This document shows, piece by piece, positions 9,501 through 18,002 of a stretch of 64,000 nucleotides of DNA. A program made the translations under genes and the position numbers. Numbering within the stretch: the first letter of the stretch is position 1; every line of letters starts with the position of its first letter. Source of the DNA: an uncultured Clostridia bacterium (GTDB lineage: Bacteria; Bacillota; Clostridia; TANB77; CAG-508); NCBI GenBank assembly GCA_934122085.1, contig CAKOVS010000006.1, positions 43,105 through 107,104 on the forward strand, written 5' to 3'. The notes below the pieces were generated by a model that worked only from the letters and a program-made list of their open reading frames with translations, was not told the DNA's origin and did not search any database.

Positions 9501-9537
9501 AGAGTGGCACTTTTCTGTAAAGGATAAGTGCCACTCT
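9501..9537. terminator. Convergent hairpin between the activase and the minus-strand gene
   Basis: AGAGTGGCACTT (9501-9512) pairs with AAGTGCCACTCT (9526-9537). A T-rich tail is present only when read on the minus strand, so it probably ends the minus-strand gene and may also stop plus-strand reading. Confidence 0.7.
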
Positions 9538-9547
9538 GTGCTATGGG

Positions 9548-9919
9548 TTAATTAATTTCGATGAGCCTAAACTTGTCAACCAAACAGTTGAGCTTCCAAT
9601 GGTGCTCCCTCAACCAAGTATTGAATTCTTCTTTGGGAAAAAGAGGATCCTTGATAATGCTGAGAAAGTGAAGCTTGTTCAGAGGGAGAGACGATTCATC
9701 AACTTCAAACTGATCTTCGAAGAGGTACAGAACGACTGTAGAGTCATCGAAGAGGTTCATGTTCTTGTTGGAACTTTTAGAGTCTGATTCATACATAGAA
9801 CTGACTTGGTCGAAGATGATTTTTTTTGCATCTTCGAGCAACAGTTCCTTAGAACGTCTGTTGATGGTGAGGAACATCTGCGGGGTAGGTAACATGTCAA
9901 AGTTCGTAGTGTTTTCCAT
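9548..9919 (-). CDS. Hypothetical protein of unusual composition
   Basis: 123 residues, no recognised family. GGAGGG stands before the ATG and a perfect sigma-A promoter lies about 90 bases upstream, so expression is likely. The protein is acidic in the middle (FDDSTVVLYLFEDQFEVDES) and carries aromatic residues near the end (FNTWLREHHWKLN). It has no signal peptide or membrane segment. Base and codon use are clearly less AT-rich than in the fatty-acid genes next door, and competing open frames occur on both strands; promoter and ribosome site decide for this one. It may be a horizontally acquired orphan. It neighbours the par-like locus, with its promoter pointing away. Confidence 0.65.
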   Translation of the reverse strand: MENTTNFDMLPTPQMFLTINRRSKELLLEDAKKIIFDQVSSMYESDSKSSNKNMNLFDDSTVVLYLFEDQFEVDESSLPLNKLHFLSIIKDPLFPKEEFNTWLREHHWKLNCLVDKFRLIEIN

Positions 9920-10010
9920 GATTCAAGCCCTCCATAGCTTGCTTGTAGATAACTAAATAAATCAGTCATCGGATAATAAATATAACCACTTTTATGGCTA
10001 CATATATTTT

Positions 10011-10039
10011 ATTATACATCGTTTTACATAAAATGTCAA
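10011..10039 (-). promoter_or_regulatory. Promoter of the 9548-9919 gene
   Basis: On the minus strand TTGACA (10034-10039), 17 bases, TATAAT (10011-10016): a perfect consensus promoter. It stands back to back with the plus-strand promoter at 10060. Confidence 0.8.
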
Positions 10040-10059
10040 ATTATGTAAGACGAAATTTG

Positions 10060-10088
10060 TTGACAAAATCTAGGGATGAATATATATT
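10060..10088 (+). promoter_or_regulatory. Promoter of the par-like toxin mRNA (RNA I)
   Basis: TTGACA (10060-10065), 17 bases, TATATT (10083-10088). Expected start near 10095, so that the small hairpin CCTTT/AAAGG (10096-10110) lies at the very 5' end of the transcript, as in Fst-type toxin mRNAs. Confidence 0.75.
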
Positions 10089-10120
10089 AAATATGCCTTT
10101 CGCCAAAAGGTAGAAGGGAG

Positions 10121-10142
10121 GTGTTATTATTTTGCACGATTT
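10121..10142. repeat. Direct repeat copy 1, over the start region of the tiny ORF
   Basis: GTGTTATTATTTTGCACGAT plus TT. The copy at 10243-10262 is the same apart from two missing T bases. Copy 1 covers the stretch between the ribosome binding site and the start codon. An RNA copied from the minus strand across copy 2 would be complementary to it. Confidence 0.85.
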
Positions 10143-10200
10143 AATGGACTTGCTAAAACTTATATTGATTTACTACATAGTAAAGCTTTTGAGTAAATAG
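10132..10200 (+). CDS. 22-residue hydrophobic peptide, putative type I toxin
   Basis: Frame TTG 10132 to TAG 10198-10200, preceded by AAGGGAGGTG (10113-10122 region), a near-perfect ribosome site. The peptide begins MHDLMDLLK, has a hydrophobic core LILIYYIVKLL and ends in SK. Short hydrophobic peptides with charged ends that act at the membrane are typical toxins of the Fst/Ldr group, whose members often begin with a similar MxDL-like stretch. Family membership is inferred from the gene layout (promoters, repeats, shared terminator), not from clear sequence identity. An amphipathic peptide of phenol-soluble-modulin type is the main alternative. Confidence 0.6.
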   Translation: MHDLMDLLKLILIYYIVKLLSK

Positions 10201-10207
10201 CAAAAAG

Positions 10208-10242
10208 AAAAGACTAAGAATTGGAGGTTCTTAGTCTTTTTT
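10208..10242. terminator. Two-way terminator shared by the convergent transcripts
   Basis: AAAAGACTAAGAA (10208-10220) pairs perfectly with TTCTTAGTCTTTT (10228-10240), loop TTGGAGG. T-rich tails exist in both directions (TTTTTT on plus; TTTTCTTTTTG on minus). Confidence 0.85.
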
Positions 10243-10262
10243 GTGTTATTATTGCACGATTT
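10243..10262. repeat. Direct repeat copy 2, inside the antisense RNA gene
   Basis: GTGTTATTATTGCACGATTT, matching 10121-10142 apart from a two-base T deletion. It lies downstream of the shared terminator, hence only in the antisense RNA. Confidence 0.85.
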
Positions 10263-10282
10263 GTTTTGCAATTGCTATTATT

Positions 10283-10311
10283 ATATTAGCATAATTATAA
10301 AAAAATGTCAA
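10283..10311 (-). promoter_or_regulatory. Promoter of the antisense RNA
   Basis: On the minus strand TTGACA (10306-10311), 17 bases, TAATAT (10283-10288). It points into the toxin transcript and away from the fatty-acid operon. Confidence 0.75.
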
Positions 10312-10444
10312 TGGTAAGAAAATTGTTTTAAAATACCAAATTGTACTGACCTCCCAGTATAATCAAAAAATATTTAAAAAATGGTATAAATATATAAGGT
10401 TTTCAAACGAACCTAAAACAAAATTAAGAAAATAAGGAAAAAGA

Positions 10445-12124
10445 ATGGAAAGATTATATAAATATATAGAAATAACAGATTTAAAAGATATGCTAAAAAA
10501 GTCAGGAGAAAAATATGGTGAAAAAATAGCATATAAAATAAGACAAGAAAATGAATATAAAGAAATTACACATAGTGAAGTAAGGAAAATGGTTGATGGG
10601 CTTGGAACAAAATTGATAGATATGGGATTAAAAGATAAAAGAATAGCTGTAATAGGTGAAAATAGATATGAATGGGAAATAGCGTATTTATCAATAGTTT
10701 GTGGGACAGGAACAGTAGTACCATTAGACAAATCATTACCAGAAAATGAATTAGAAAGTTTAATTGAAAGATCAAAAGCAGAAGCAATAATATGTTCACA
10801 AAAATATGTCGAAATATTAAAAAAGACAAAATTAAAATATATCATTTCAATGGATTTAGAAAATGATAATGATGGAATCATATCACAAAAAAGACTTATA
10901 TCAGAAGGAATACAACTAGTAAAATCTGGAGATACAAGTTTTACAAATGCAAAAATTGATAATGAAAAAATGAATATAATGTTATTTACATCTGGAACAA
11001 CATCAATATCAAAAGCAGTGGCACTTTCACATAAAAATATATGTTCAAATTTAATGGATATATCATCAATATTAGATGTAAATTCATCAGATGTGTTTTT
11101 ATCATTTTTACCATTACATCATGTATTTGAATGTACAGTTGGATTTTTATTTTCATTATATGTTGGAGCTGAGACAGTATTTTGTGATGGAATTAGACAT
11201 ATTCCTGAAAACTTAGCAGAATATAAAGTTTCTGTAATGGCATCTGTTCCAGCAATATATGAAAGATTATTCAAAATAATAAAAAAGCACTTAGAAAAAC
11301 AAGGAAAAGTTGAACAAATACTTAAAGATGAAGAAAAATATAAAGATTCAAGTATGGAAAAGAAAAAAGAAGTATTTAAAGAAATACATGATTTGCTTGG
11401 AGGAAATATGAAACTATTTATAAGTGGTGCTGCAAGTTTAGAACCAAGTATTGAAGAAAAATTTAGAAGGCTTGGATTTAATATGGTTCAAGGATATGGA
11501 TTAACAGAAACATCACCAGTTGTTGCAATAGGAAATAAAAAATATCATAAAACAGGATCTATTGGAAAATGTGTTCCAAGTGATGAAGTAAAATTATTAG
11601 ATATAAATAAAGACGGAATTGGAGAATTAGCAGTAAAAGGACCTAATGTAATGCTTGAATATTATGAAAATAAAGAAGCAACAGAAAAAGTATTAAAAGA
11701 GGGATGGTTTCAAACTGGTGATTTAGCAAGAATTGATGAAGATGGTTATATATTTATTTGTGGAAGAAAGAAAAGTGTAATTGTATTAAAAAATGGTAAA
11801 AATATTTTCCCAGAAGAAATGGAAACATTAATTAATAAAGAAGATGGTGTAGAAGAATCATTTATTTTTGGAAAGCCAATTTCAAAAGATCCAAATGATA
11901 TAAAGATTTTTGTAAAAATTGTTTATAACAAAGAAAGTTTTGAAGGAAAAACAGAAAATGAAATAAATGAATATTTTAATGAAAAAATAAAATCAATAAA
12001 TAAAACAATGCCACATTATAAAGCAATTAGAGGAATTATTATTTCGGATAAACCATTAATAAAAACTACAACAAATAAAATTAAAAGAGAAAAAAATCTA
12101 GAACAAATAATGAAGGAGTTATAA
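10445..12124 (+). CDS. AMP-forming acyl-CoA (or acyl-ACP) synthetase
   Basis: 559 residues of the adenylate-forming family. The phosphate loop reads TSGTTSISKAV near residue 182, where the usual G-x-PK is altered to S-I-SK. GYGLTETSP is near 352 and GWFQTGD near 420, and the C-terminal domain ends with a Lys-rich segment. It activates a fatty acid with ATP and transfers it to CoA or ACP in the cytoplasm. It is the first gene of the fatty-acid operon and overlaps birA by one base (TAATG). Standing where fabH/acpP often stand, it may feed exogenous acids into the pathway (inference). Start: AAGGA before ATG. Confidence 0.85.
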   Translation: MERLYKYIEITDLKDMLKKSGEKYGEKIAYKIRQENEYKEITHSEVRKMVDGLGTKLIDMGLKDKRIAVIGENRYEWEIAYLSIVCGTGTVVPLDKSLPENELESLIERSKAEAIICSQKYVEILKKTKLKYIISMDLENDNDGIISQKRLISEGIQLVKSGDTSFTNAKIDNEKMNIMLFTSGTTSISKAVALSHKNICSNLMDISSILDVNSSDVFLSFLPLHHVFECTVGFLFSLYVGAETVFCDGIRHIPENLAEYKVSVMASVPAIYERLFKIIKKHLEKQGKVEQILKDEEKYKDSSMEKKKEVFKEIHDLLGGNMKLFISGAASLEPSIEEKFRRLGFNMVQGYGLTETSPVVAIGNKKYHKTGSIGKCVPSDEVKLLDINKDGIGELAVKGPNVMLEYYENKEATEKVLKEGWFQTGDLARIDEDGYIFICGRKKSVIVLKNGKNIFPEEMETLINKEDGVEESFIFGKPISKDPNDIKIFVKIVYNKESFEGKTENEINEYFNEKIKSINKTMPHYKAIRGIIISDKPLIKTTTNKIKREKNLEQIMKEL

Positions 12125-12687
12125 TGACAACACAAATTTTAGGTAATGTATTTGAACATTATGAAGAAATTGACTCTACACAAATAGAAATACATAGAAG
12201 AATAGAAAAATGTAAAACACAAAATGGAACAATTATAATGGCAGATAGACAAACAAATGGAAAAGGAACACATGGTAGAGTTTGGCATACAGGTAATGAA
12301 AATAATATTGCATTTTCATTTTATATTGAAACAGAATGTGATCCACAAAAACTTGAAGGTATAACAATAGAAATTGCACAAATATTAATACAAATTTTTG
12401 AAGAAAAATATGGAATAAATCTTCAAATAAAAGCTCCAAATGATCTTTATTATAATGGAAAAAAAGTTGGGGGAATATTAACAGAATCTAAAATTGTTGG
12501 ACAGAAAACAAAATATATAGTTGTAGGAATAGGCATAAATACTAATAGTAAGAATTTTAGTGATGATATAAAAAATATTGCAACATCAATTAAAAAAGAA
12601 TTTAACATAGATGTTGATAATTTATTTATTGTAAATGAATTTTGCAAAATATTTGAAAAAAGATTAATGAAAAGGATAGAAGAATAA
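12124..12687 (+). CDS. birA: Biotin--[acetyl-CoA-carboxylase] ligase, catalytic-domain form
   Basis: 187 residues, so only the catalytic domain. It lacks the N-terminal DNA-binding domain of bifunctional BirA and probably most of the small C-terminal domain. Motifs: biotin loop GKGTHGRVW near residue 46, KAPND near 103 (KWPND in the family) and GGIL near 115. It joins biotin to the AMKLM lysine of AccB, encoded four genes downstream, which explains its place in this operon. The start overlaps the stop of the preceding synthetase, suggesting coupled translation. Without the DNA-binding domain it should not repress biotin genes. Confidence 0.93.
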   Translation: MTTQILGNVFEHYEEIDSTQIEIHRRIEKCKTQNGTIIMADRQTNGKGTHGRVWHTGNENNIAFSFYIETECDPQKLEGITIEIAQILIQIFEEKYGINLQIKAPNDLYYNGKKVGGILTESKIVGQKTKYIVVGIGINTNSKNFSDDIKNIATSIKKEFNIDVDNLFIVNEFCKIFEKRLMKRIEE

Positions 12688-12688
12688 T

Positions 12689-13630
12689 ATGAAAATAGGA
12701 TTTTTGTTCCCAGGTCAAGGTTCACAATATGTTGGAATGGGAAAAGATTTATATGAGAAATATGATGAAGTTAGAAATATATATGATAGAGTAGAAAGTT
12801 TGACAGGAGTAAATGTGAAAAAGATATCATTTGAAGGTCCTGAAGAAGAATTAAATCAAACTAAAAATACTCAACTTTGTATTTTAACAATGAGTTTAGC
12901 AATATTAGAAATACTTAATAAAAATGGAGTCAAAGCAGAAATATCAGCAGGTTTAAGCCTTGGTGAATATTCTGCACTAATATATAGTGGGATATTAAAT
13001 TTTGAAGATGGAGTAAAACTAGTTCAAAAACGTGGAGAATATATGCAAAATTTAGTTCCAGATGGTGAATGGCTAATGTCAGCTATACTTGGAATGGGAG
13101 AAAATGAAGTTGAAGAAGTATGTTCAAAAGTTCAAAATGGATTTGCAGTACCAGTAAATTTTAATTGCCCAGGTCAAATTGTAATTTCAGGTGATAAAGA
13201 TGGAATAAAAGAAGCAGAAATTATAGCTAAACAATATGGTGCTAGAAGAGTTATTGAATTGAAAACATCAGGTCCTTTTCATACTATAAAATTACAAAAA
13301 GCATCTGATGAATTAAGAAAAGAATTAGATAAAATAAAATTTAATAATGGAGATTCAAAAGTTATTAAAAATATAGATGCAGAAGTTTATACAGAAAATG
13401 ATGATATGAAAGATATTTTAGCAAAACATATAATAAGTCCAGTAAGATTTTCAAAGAGTTTGGAGAATATGATTAAACTTGGTGTTGATACTTTTATTGA
13501 AATAGGACCAGGTAAGACATTGTCTGGATTTGCTAAAAAGATTAAAACAGATAAAGAGATTAGGATTTTTAATGTGACAGATGTGGAAACATTGGAAAAT
13601 ATATTATATCAAGTATTGGAAAAGAATTAA
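12689..13630 (+). CDS. fabD: Malonyl-CoA:ACP transacylase
   Basis: 313 residues, standard length. GQGSQYVGMG at the N terminus; the nucleophile motif reads GLSLGEYSA with Ser near residue 90, where the common form is GHSLGE, so a Leu replaces the His before the serine. SGPFHT near 195 holds the catalytic His. It loads malonyl groups from AccABCD product onto ACP. ACP itself is not encoded in this window. The gene starts two bases after the birA stop. Confidence 0.95.
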   Translation: MKIGFLFPGQGSQYVGMGKDLYEKYDEVRNIYDRVESLTGVNVKKISFEGPEEELNQTKNTQLCILTMSLAILEILNKNGVKAEISAGLSLGEYSALIYSGILNFEDGVKLVQKRGEYMQNLVPDGEWLMSAILGMGENEVEEVCSKVQNGFAVPVNFNCPGQIVISGDKDGIKEAEIIAKQYGARRVIELKTSGPFHTIKLQKASDELRKELDKIKFNNGDSKVIKNIDAEVYTENDDMKDILAKHIISPVRFSKSLENMIKLGVDTFIEIGPGKTLSGFAKKIKTDKEIRIFNVTDVETLENILYQVLEKN

Positions 13631-13666
13631 ATTGTAATTATTTTTCAATAAGAAAGGTGGAAGAAA

Positions 13667-14401
13667 ATGGAGAAATATGCATTAATAACAGGTGCAACAA
13701 GAGGAATAGGCAAACAAATAGCAATAACATTAGCAAAACAAGGCTATAATATTGCATTAAATTATAGAAAAGAAAATGAAGAACTAGAAAATACTAAAAA
13801 AGAAATTGAAGAAATTGGAGTTCAAGTTCTAGCAGTAAAAGGTGATGTTACAAATTTTGAAGAATGTGAAAACTTTGTAAAACAAGTAATAGAAAGATTT
13901 GGACAAATAGATGTATTAGTAAATAATGCAGGAATTACAAAAGATATGTTACTTATGAGAATGAAGAAAGAGGATTTTGAACAAGTAATAGATACTAATT
14001 TAGTTGGAACATTTAATGTTACAAAAAATGCAGTGCCATATATGATGAAAGCTCGTTCTGGAAGAATAATTAATATTTCATCTGTTGTTGGAATTTCAGG
14101 TAATGCAGGTCAAACAAATTATTCTGCATCAAAAGCAGGAATTATTGGATTTACAAAGAGTTTGGCTAAAGAAATTGCTTCTAGAAATATTTTAGTAAAT
14201 GCTGTTGCTCCTGGTTTTATTGAAACAAATATGACTGATGTTTTAAAAGATGATGTTAAACAGGAAATTGCCAAAAATATTCCTTTGAAGAGAATGGGAA
14301 CTGCTCAAGATGTTGCTAATGTTGTTAAGTTTTTAGCTTCTGATGATAGTTCTTATATTACTGGGCAAGTTATTAATGTTGATGGTGGTATGCTTATGTA
14401 A
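13667..14401 (+). CDS. fabG: 3-oxoacyl-ACP reductase
   Basis: 244 residues, short-chain dehydrogenase fold. NADPH-binding GATRGIGK near residue 9, NNAG near 88, catalytic triad Ser in NISSVVG (~138), YSASK (Tyr ~152, Lys ~156), and the C-terminal DGGMLM ending of FabG. It reduces the beta-keto group after each condensation. AAAGGTGG precedes the ATG. The last third uses noticeably more T-ending codons than the rest, without a break in the frame. Confidence 0.95.
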   Translation: MEKYALITGATRGIGKQIAITLAKQGYNIALNYRKENEELENTKKEIEEIGVQVLAVKGDVTNFEECENFVKQVIERFGQIDVLVNNAGITKDMLLMRMKKEDFEQVIDTNLVGTFNVTKNAVPYMMKARSGRIINISSVVGISGNAGQTNYSASKAGIIGFTKSLAKEIASRNILVNAVAPGFIETNMTDVLKDDVKQEIAKNIPLKRMGTAQDVANVVKFLASDDSSYITGQVINVDGGMLM

Positions 14402-14434
14402 TTTGAATAAGTGAAAAAAATAGGAGAGAATGAT

Positions 14435-15670
14435 ATGGAAAGAAGAGTAGTAATTACAGGACTTGGAGCAATAACTCCAATAGGAAAAGATGTAAATGAA
14501 TCATGGAATAGTATATTAAATAAAAAATGCGGAATTGATAATATTTCTTTATTTGATAATTCTACATTTAAAACAAAAGTAGATGCAGAAGTTAAAAATT
14601 ATGAATCACAAGAATATTTTGATTTGAAACAATCAAAAAGATTAGATAGAAGTTCACAATTTGCAATTATAGCTTCAAGAGAAGCTTTTAAAGATAGTGG
14701 AATTACAAAAGAAAATACAGATTTTGAAAGAGTAGGAGTATTTGTAAGTTCAGGAATTGCAGGGCTAAGCACAATCCAAGAACAATGTACAATAAATTGT
14801 ACAAAAGGACATAATAGAATTTCACCAATGTTTATTCCAATGTCAATTGCAAATATGCCAGCAGGAAATGTTGCAATTGAATTAGGTGCAAAAGGGGAAT
14901 CAATTTCAATACTTTCAGCTTGTGCATCATCAACACATGCAATAGGAGAAGCATATAAAACAATAAAATATGGTTCAGAAGATGTAATAGTAGCAGGTGG
15001 TTCAGAAGCATCAATATGTGAAATTGGAATTGCAGGATTTGAAAATATGAAAGCATTATCAAGTGCAACAGATATAACAAGAGCAAGTATTCCATTTGAT
15101 AAAGAAAGAAGTGGATTTGTAATGGGAGAAGGTGCAGGGGTTTTAGTTTTAGAAGAACTAGAACATGCACAAAAAAGAGGTGCAAAAATATATGCTGAAA
15201 TAATTGGATATGGTGCAACATCAGATGCTTATCATATAACATCACCAGCTCCTGATGGAGAAGGTGCAGCAAGAGCTATGACAAGAGCAATAGAAGATGC
15301 AAAAATAAAACCAGAAGATATAAATTATATAAATGCACATGGAACTTCAACACATTTAAATGATTCTTGCGAAACAATGGCAATAAAAAAAGCATTAGGA
15401 GAATATAGCTCAAAAGTAATGATAAGTTCAACAAAAGGAAATACAGGTCATTTATTAGGAGCAGCAGGTGGAGTAGAAGCAATTTTCTGTACAAAAGCAA
15501 TTGAACAAGGAAAAGTTCCACCAACTATTAATTATAAAGAAAAAGATGAAGAATGTGATTTAGATATAGTTCCAAATGAAGTAAGAAATGAAAAAATAAA
15601 TATTGTAATGTCAAACTCTTTAGGATTTGGAGGACATAATGCAAGTATTATTTTAAAAAAATATGAGTAA
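14435..15670 (+). CDS. fabF: 3-oxoacyl-ACP synthase II
   Basis: 411 residues from ATG 14435, chosen because AGGAGAG (14422-14428) precedes it at six bases; an in-frame GTG at 14411 has no such site. Catalytic residues: Cys in SACASSTHA (~163), His in NAHGTSTHLND (~302) and His in GNTGHLLGAAG (~338). It extends acyl-ACP with malonyl-ACP. It is the only condensing enzyme in the operon; FabH, which starts chains, is absent here. Initiation may therefore depend on a FabH elsewhere, on this enzyme after malonyl-ACP decarboxylation, or on acyl-ACP from the synthetase (inference). Confidence 0.95.
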   Translation: MERRVVITGLGAITPIGKDVNESWNSILNKKCGIDNISLFDNSTFKTKVDAEVKNYESQEYFDLKQSKRLDRSSQFAIIASREAFKDSGITKENTDFERVGVFVSSGIAGLSTIQEQCTINCTKGHNRISPMFIPMSIANMPAGNVAIELGAKGESISILSACASSTHAIGEAYKTIKYGSEDVIVAGGSEASICEIGIAGFENMKALSSATDITRASIPFDKERSGFVMGEGAGVLVLEELEHAQKRGAKIYAEIIGYGATSDAYHITSPAPDGEGAARAMTRAIEDAKIKPEDINYINAHGTSTHLNDSCETMAIKKALGEYSSKVMISSTKGNTGHLLGAAGGVEAIFCTKAIEQGKVPPTINYKEKDEECDLDIVPNEVRNEKINIVMSNSLGFGGHNASIILKKYE

Positions 15671-15696
15671 TATTGCTGACAGAAAGGAATATAAAA

Positions 15697-16134
15697 ATGA
15701 ATTATGAAGATATAAAAAAATTAATTGATGACATGGGAAATTCTAAATTAACAGAGATTTCAATAGATTTTCCAGATGGAACTAAAATTGGAATGAAAAA
15801 AGAAGTAAAAGTAGTTGAAAAAGTACAAGAAAAAAACATACAACATATTGAGCCAAAAGAAGTAAATGAAATTGTAGAAACAGAAACACAAGAAGATAAT
15901 TATAAAATTGTAAAATCACCAATGGTTGGAACATTTTATTTAAAACCAGATCCTAATTCAAATCCTTATGTAGAGATTGGAAAAAAAGTAAAAAAAGGTG
16001 ATATTTTATGTATTATAGAAGCAATGAAATTGATGAATGAAATAGAATGTGAATTTGATGGTGAAATTGCAGAAATACTTGTTAAAGATGGAGAGATGGT
16101 CGAATATGGAAAGCCATTATTTAAGATAAAATAA
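15697..16134 (+). CDS. accB: Biotin carboxyl carrier protein of acetyl-CoA carboxylase
   Basis: 145 residues from ATG 15697 (GAAAGGA upstream); a TTG at 15673 is in frame but has no ribosome site. N-terminal helix, a charged Glu/Lys/Val linker (about 35-68), then the biotinyl domain with PMVGTFYLKPDPN and the EAMKLMNE motif, Lys ~111 being the biotin site. It carries carboxybiotin between AccC and AccDA. BirA in the same operon is the expected ligase. Confidence 0.95.
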   Translation: MNYEDIKKLIDDMGNSKLTEISIDFPDGTKIGMKKEVKVVEKVQEKNIQHIEPKEVNEIVETETQEDNYKIVKSPMVGTFYLKPDPNSNPYVEIGKKVKKGDILCIIEAMKLMNEIECEFDGEIAEILVKDGEMVEYGKPLFKIK

Positions 16135-16151
16135 AAGGAAGGAAAATAAAG

Positions 16152-16583
16152 ATGTTAAATAAAGAGCAAATAAAAGAAATAATACCACAAAGAGAACCAT
16201 TTTTAATGATAGATGAGGTAGAAGAATATATACCAGGAGAAAGTGCAGTAGCATATAAATATGTAAATGAAGAAGAATGGTATTTTAAAGGACATTTTCC
16301 TGGAAATCCAATAATGCCAGGTGTACTAATAACAGAAAGTTTAGCACAAGCTGGAGCAATTGCAATATTAAGTATGGATGAAAATAAAGGAAAAAATGCT
16401 TTATTTGGTGGAATAGACAAAATGAAATTCAAAAAAATGGTTGTTCCAGGAGATAAGTTAAAATTAGAAGTAAAAATTATAAAAAGAAAAGGTCCAATTG
16501 GAATTGGAGAAGCAATAGCCACAGTTGATGGTAAAATTGTAGCAAAAGGTGAATTAACATTTGCAGTAGTTGATAACAAATAA
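16152..16583 (+). CDS. fabZ: 3-hydroxyacyl-ACP dehydratase
   Basis: 143 residues, hot-dog fold. The active-site signature is HFPGNPIMPGVLITESLAQ with His ~48 and Glu ~62. It removes water from beta-hydroxyacyl-ACP. It sits between accB and accC, a common Firmicutes order. GGAAGGAAAA precedes the ATG. Confidence 0.95.
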   Translation: MLNKEQIKEIIPQREPFLMIDEVEEYIPGESAVAYKYVNEEEWYFKGHFPGNPIMPGVLITESLAQAGAIAILSMDENKGKNALFGGIDKMKFKKMVVPGDKLKLEVKIIKRKGPIGIGEAIATVDGKIVAKGELTFAVVDNK

Positions 16584-16637
16584 AAAATTGTTAATATGTG
16601 TGAACTTGAAACAATAGAGAAAAGGATGGAAATATAA

Positions 16638-17981
16638 ATGAACAAGATATTAATTGCAAATAGAGGAGAAATAGCAGTCAGAATAATAAGAGCATGTAAA
16701 GAAATGAATATAAAAACAGTAGCAGTATATTCAGAAATAGATAAAGATGCAATGCATACAAAACTTGCAGATGAAGCAATTTGTATAGGCCCAGCAAGCT
16801 CAAATAAAAGTTATTTGAATTTCAAAAACATAATAGAGGCAGCACATATTACAGGGGCAGATGGAATACATCCAGGTTTTGGATTTTTATCAGAAAACAG
16901 CCAATTTGCAAAAATATGTGAAGAATCAAATATAAAATTCATAGGACCTAAATATCAAGTAATAGAATTATTAGGAAATAAATCAAATGCCAAAAAATTA
17001 ATGGAATCTGCAGGTGTTCCAGTAATACCAGGTTCAAAAGGAAGTGTTACAGGACTTACAGATGCAATAAAAACAGCTGAAAAAATAGGTTATCCTGTTA
17101 TGTTAAAAGCAGCAGCTGGTGGTGGAGGAAAAGGAATACGTATTGCAAATAATTCTGAAGAACTAGAAAAAAATTATAATATAGTAAAACAAGAAGCAAA
17201 AATATCTTTTAATGATGATGAAATATATATGGAAAAATTCATAAAAAATCCTCGTCATGTAGAAATTCAAATATTAGCAGACGAACATGGAAATGTAATA
17301 CATTTAGGAGAAAGAGATTGTTCAATTCAAAGAAGAAATCAAAAAGTATTAGAAGAAACACCATCAACAGCAATAGATGATAAATTAAGAAATAAAATGG
17401 GAGAAGCGGCAGTAAAAGCAGCTAAAACTGCAGGATATACAAGTTGTGGAACAATAGAATTTTTAGTGGATAGTGATAAAAACTTTTATTTTATGGAAAT
17501 GAATACAAGAATTCAAGTAGAACATCCAATAACAGAAGAAAGAACAGGTATAGACATAGTAAAAGAACAAATAAAAATAGCTGCAGGTGAAACATTAAAA
17601 TTAAAACAAAAAGATGTTGAATTTAGAGGATATAGTATGGAATGTAGAATAAATGCAGAAAATCCTAGTAAGAATTTTATGCCATGTCCAGGAACAATTA
17701 CAGGATTAAACTTACCAGGAGGTAATGGTGTAAGGATAGATACAGCAATATATGAAGGATATGCAATTCCACCAACTTATGATTCAATGATAGCCAAAAT
17801 AATAACACATGGAGATAGTAGAAATGAAGCAATTAGCAAAATGAAAAGAGCATTGGAAGAAACTGTAATTGAAGGTGTTGATACAAATATAGACTTTTTA
17901 TTTAAAATAATTAAAAATCCAAACTTTATTAGAGGAAATTTTGATACTTCTTTTATTGAAAAAGAGATTTTAAAGAAATAA
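16638..17981 (+). CDS. accC: Biotin carboxylase subunit of acetyl-CoA carboxylase
   Basis: 447 residues, ATP-grasp enzyme. ANRGEIAVRIIRACKE at the N terminus, the glycine-rich ATP lid AAAGGGGKGIRIA near 155, metal and biotin-site residues in FYFMEMNTRIQVEHPITE near 283, and a C-terminal GYSMECRINAENP region. It carboxylates the biotin of AccB using ATP and bicarbonate. AAAGGATGG upstream. Confidence 0.96.
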   Translation: MNKILIANRGEIAVRIIRACKEMNIKTVAVYSEIDKDAMHTKLADEAICIGPASSNKSYLNFKNIIEAAHITGADGIHPGFGFLSENSQFAKICEESNIKFIGPKYQVIELLGNKSNAKKLMESAGVPVIPGSKGSVTGLTDAIKTAEKIGYPVMLKAAAGGGGKGIRIANNSEELEKNYNIVKQEAKISFNDDEIYMEKFIKNPRHVEIQILADEHGNVIHLGERDCSIQRRNQKVLEETPSTAIDDKLRNKMGEAAVKAAKTAGYTSCGTIEFLVDSDKNFYFMEMNTRIQVEHPITEERTGIDIVKEQIKIAAGETLKLKQKDVEFRGYSMECRINAENPSKNFMPCPGTITGLNLPGGNGVRIDTAIYEGYAIPPTYDSMIAKIITHGDSRNEAISKMKRALEETVIEGVDTNIDFLFKIIKNPNFIRGNFDTSFIEKEILKK

Positions 17982-18002
17982 TTTTATTGAAAGAGGTTAA
18001 AT

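Larger units (their letters stand above)
10206..10276 (-). ncRNA. Putative antisense antitoxin RNA (RNA II-like)
   Basis: A consensus minus-strand promoter (10283-10311) would start a transcript near 10276. It would cross direct repeat copy 2 (10243-10262) and stop at the two-way hairpin (10208-10240), giving about 70 nt. It would be fully complementary to the 3' end of the toxin mRNA and, through the repeat, nearly complementary to the region around the toxin start codon. This is the arrangement of RNA II in par of plasmid pAD1. Confidence 0.6.

Noticed and set aside
9599..9969. Alternative frames on both strands overlapping the 9548-9919 gene
   Set aside because: Only the 9548-9919 frame has a GGAGGG site at the right distance and a matching promoter.
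10337..10362. TTGTACTGACCTCCCAGTATAA resembling an IS3-type end
   Set aside because: The match to element ends is short and no transposase piece or partner end is near, so it was not called a mobile element.
10320..10444. FapR or FabT operator in front of the fatty-acid operon
   Set aside because: An AGGTT/AACCT hairpin (about 10397-10418) is visible, but nothing convincingly matches either consensus.
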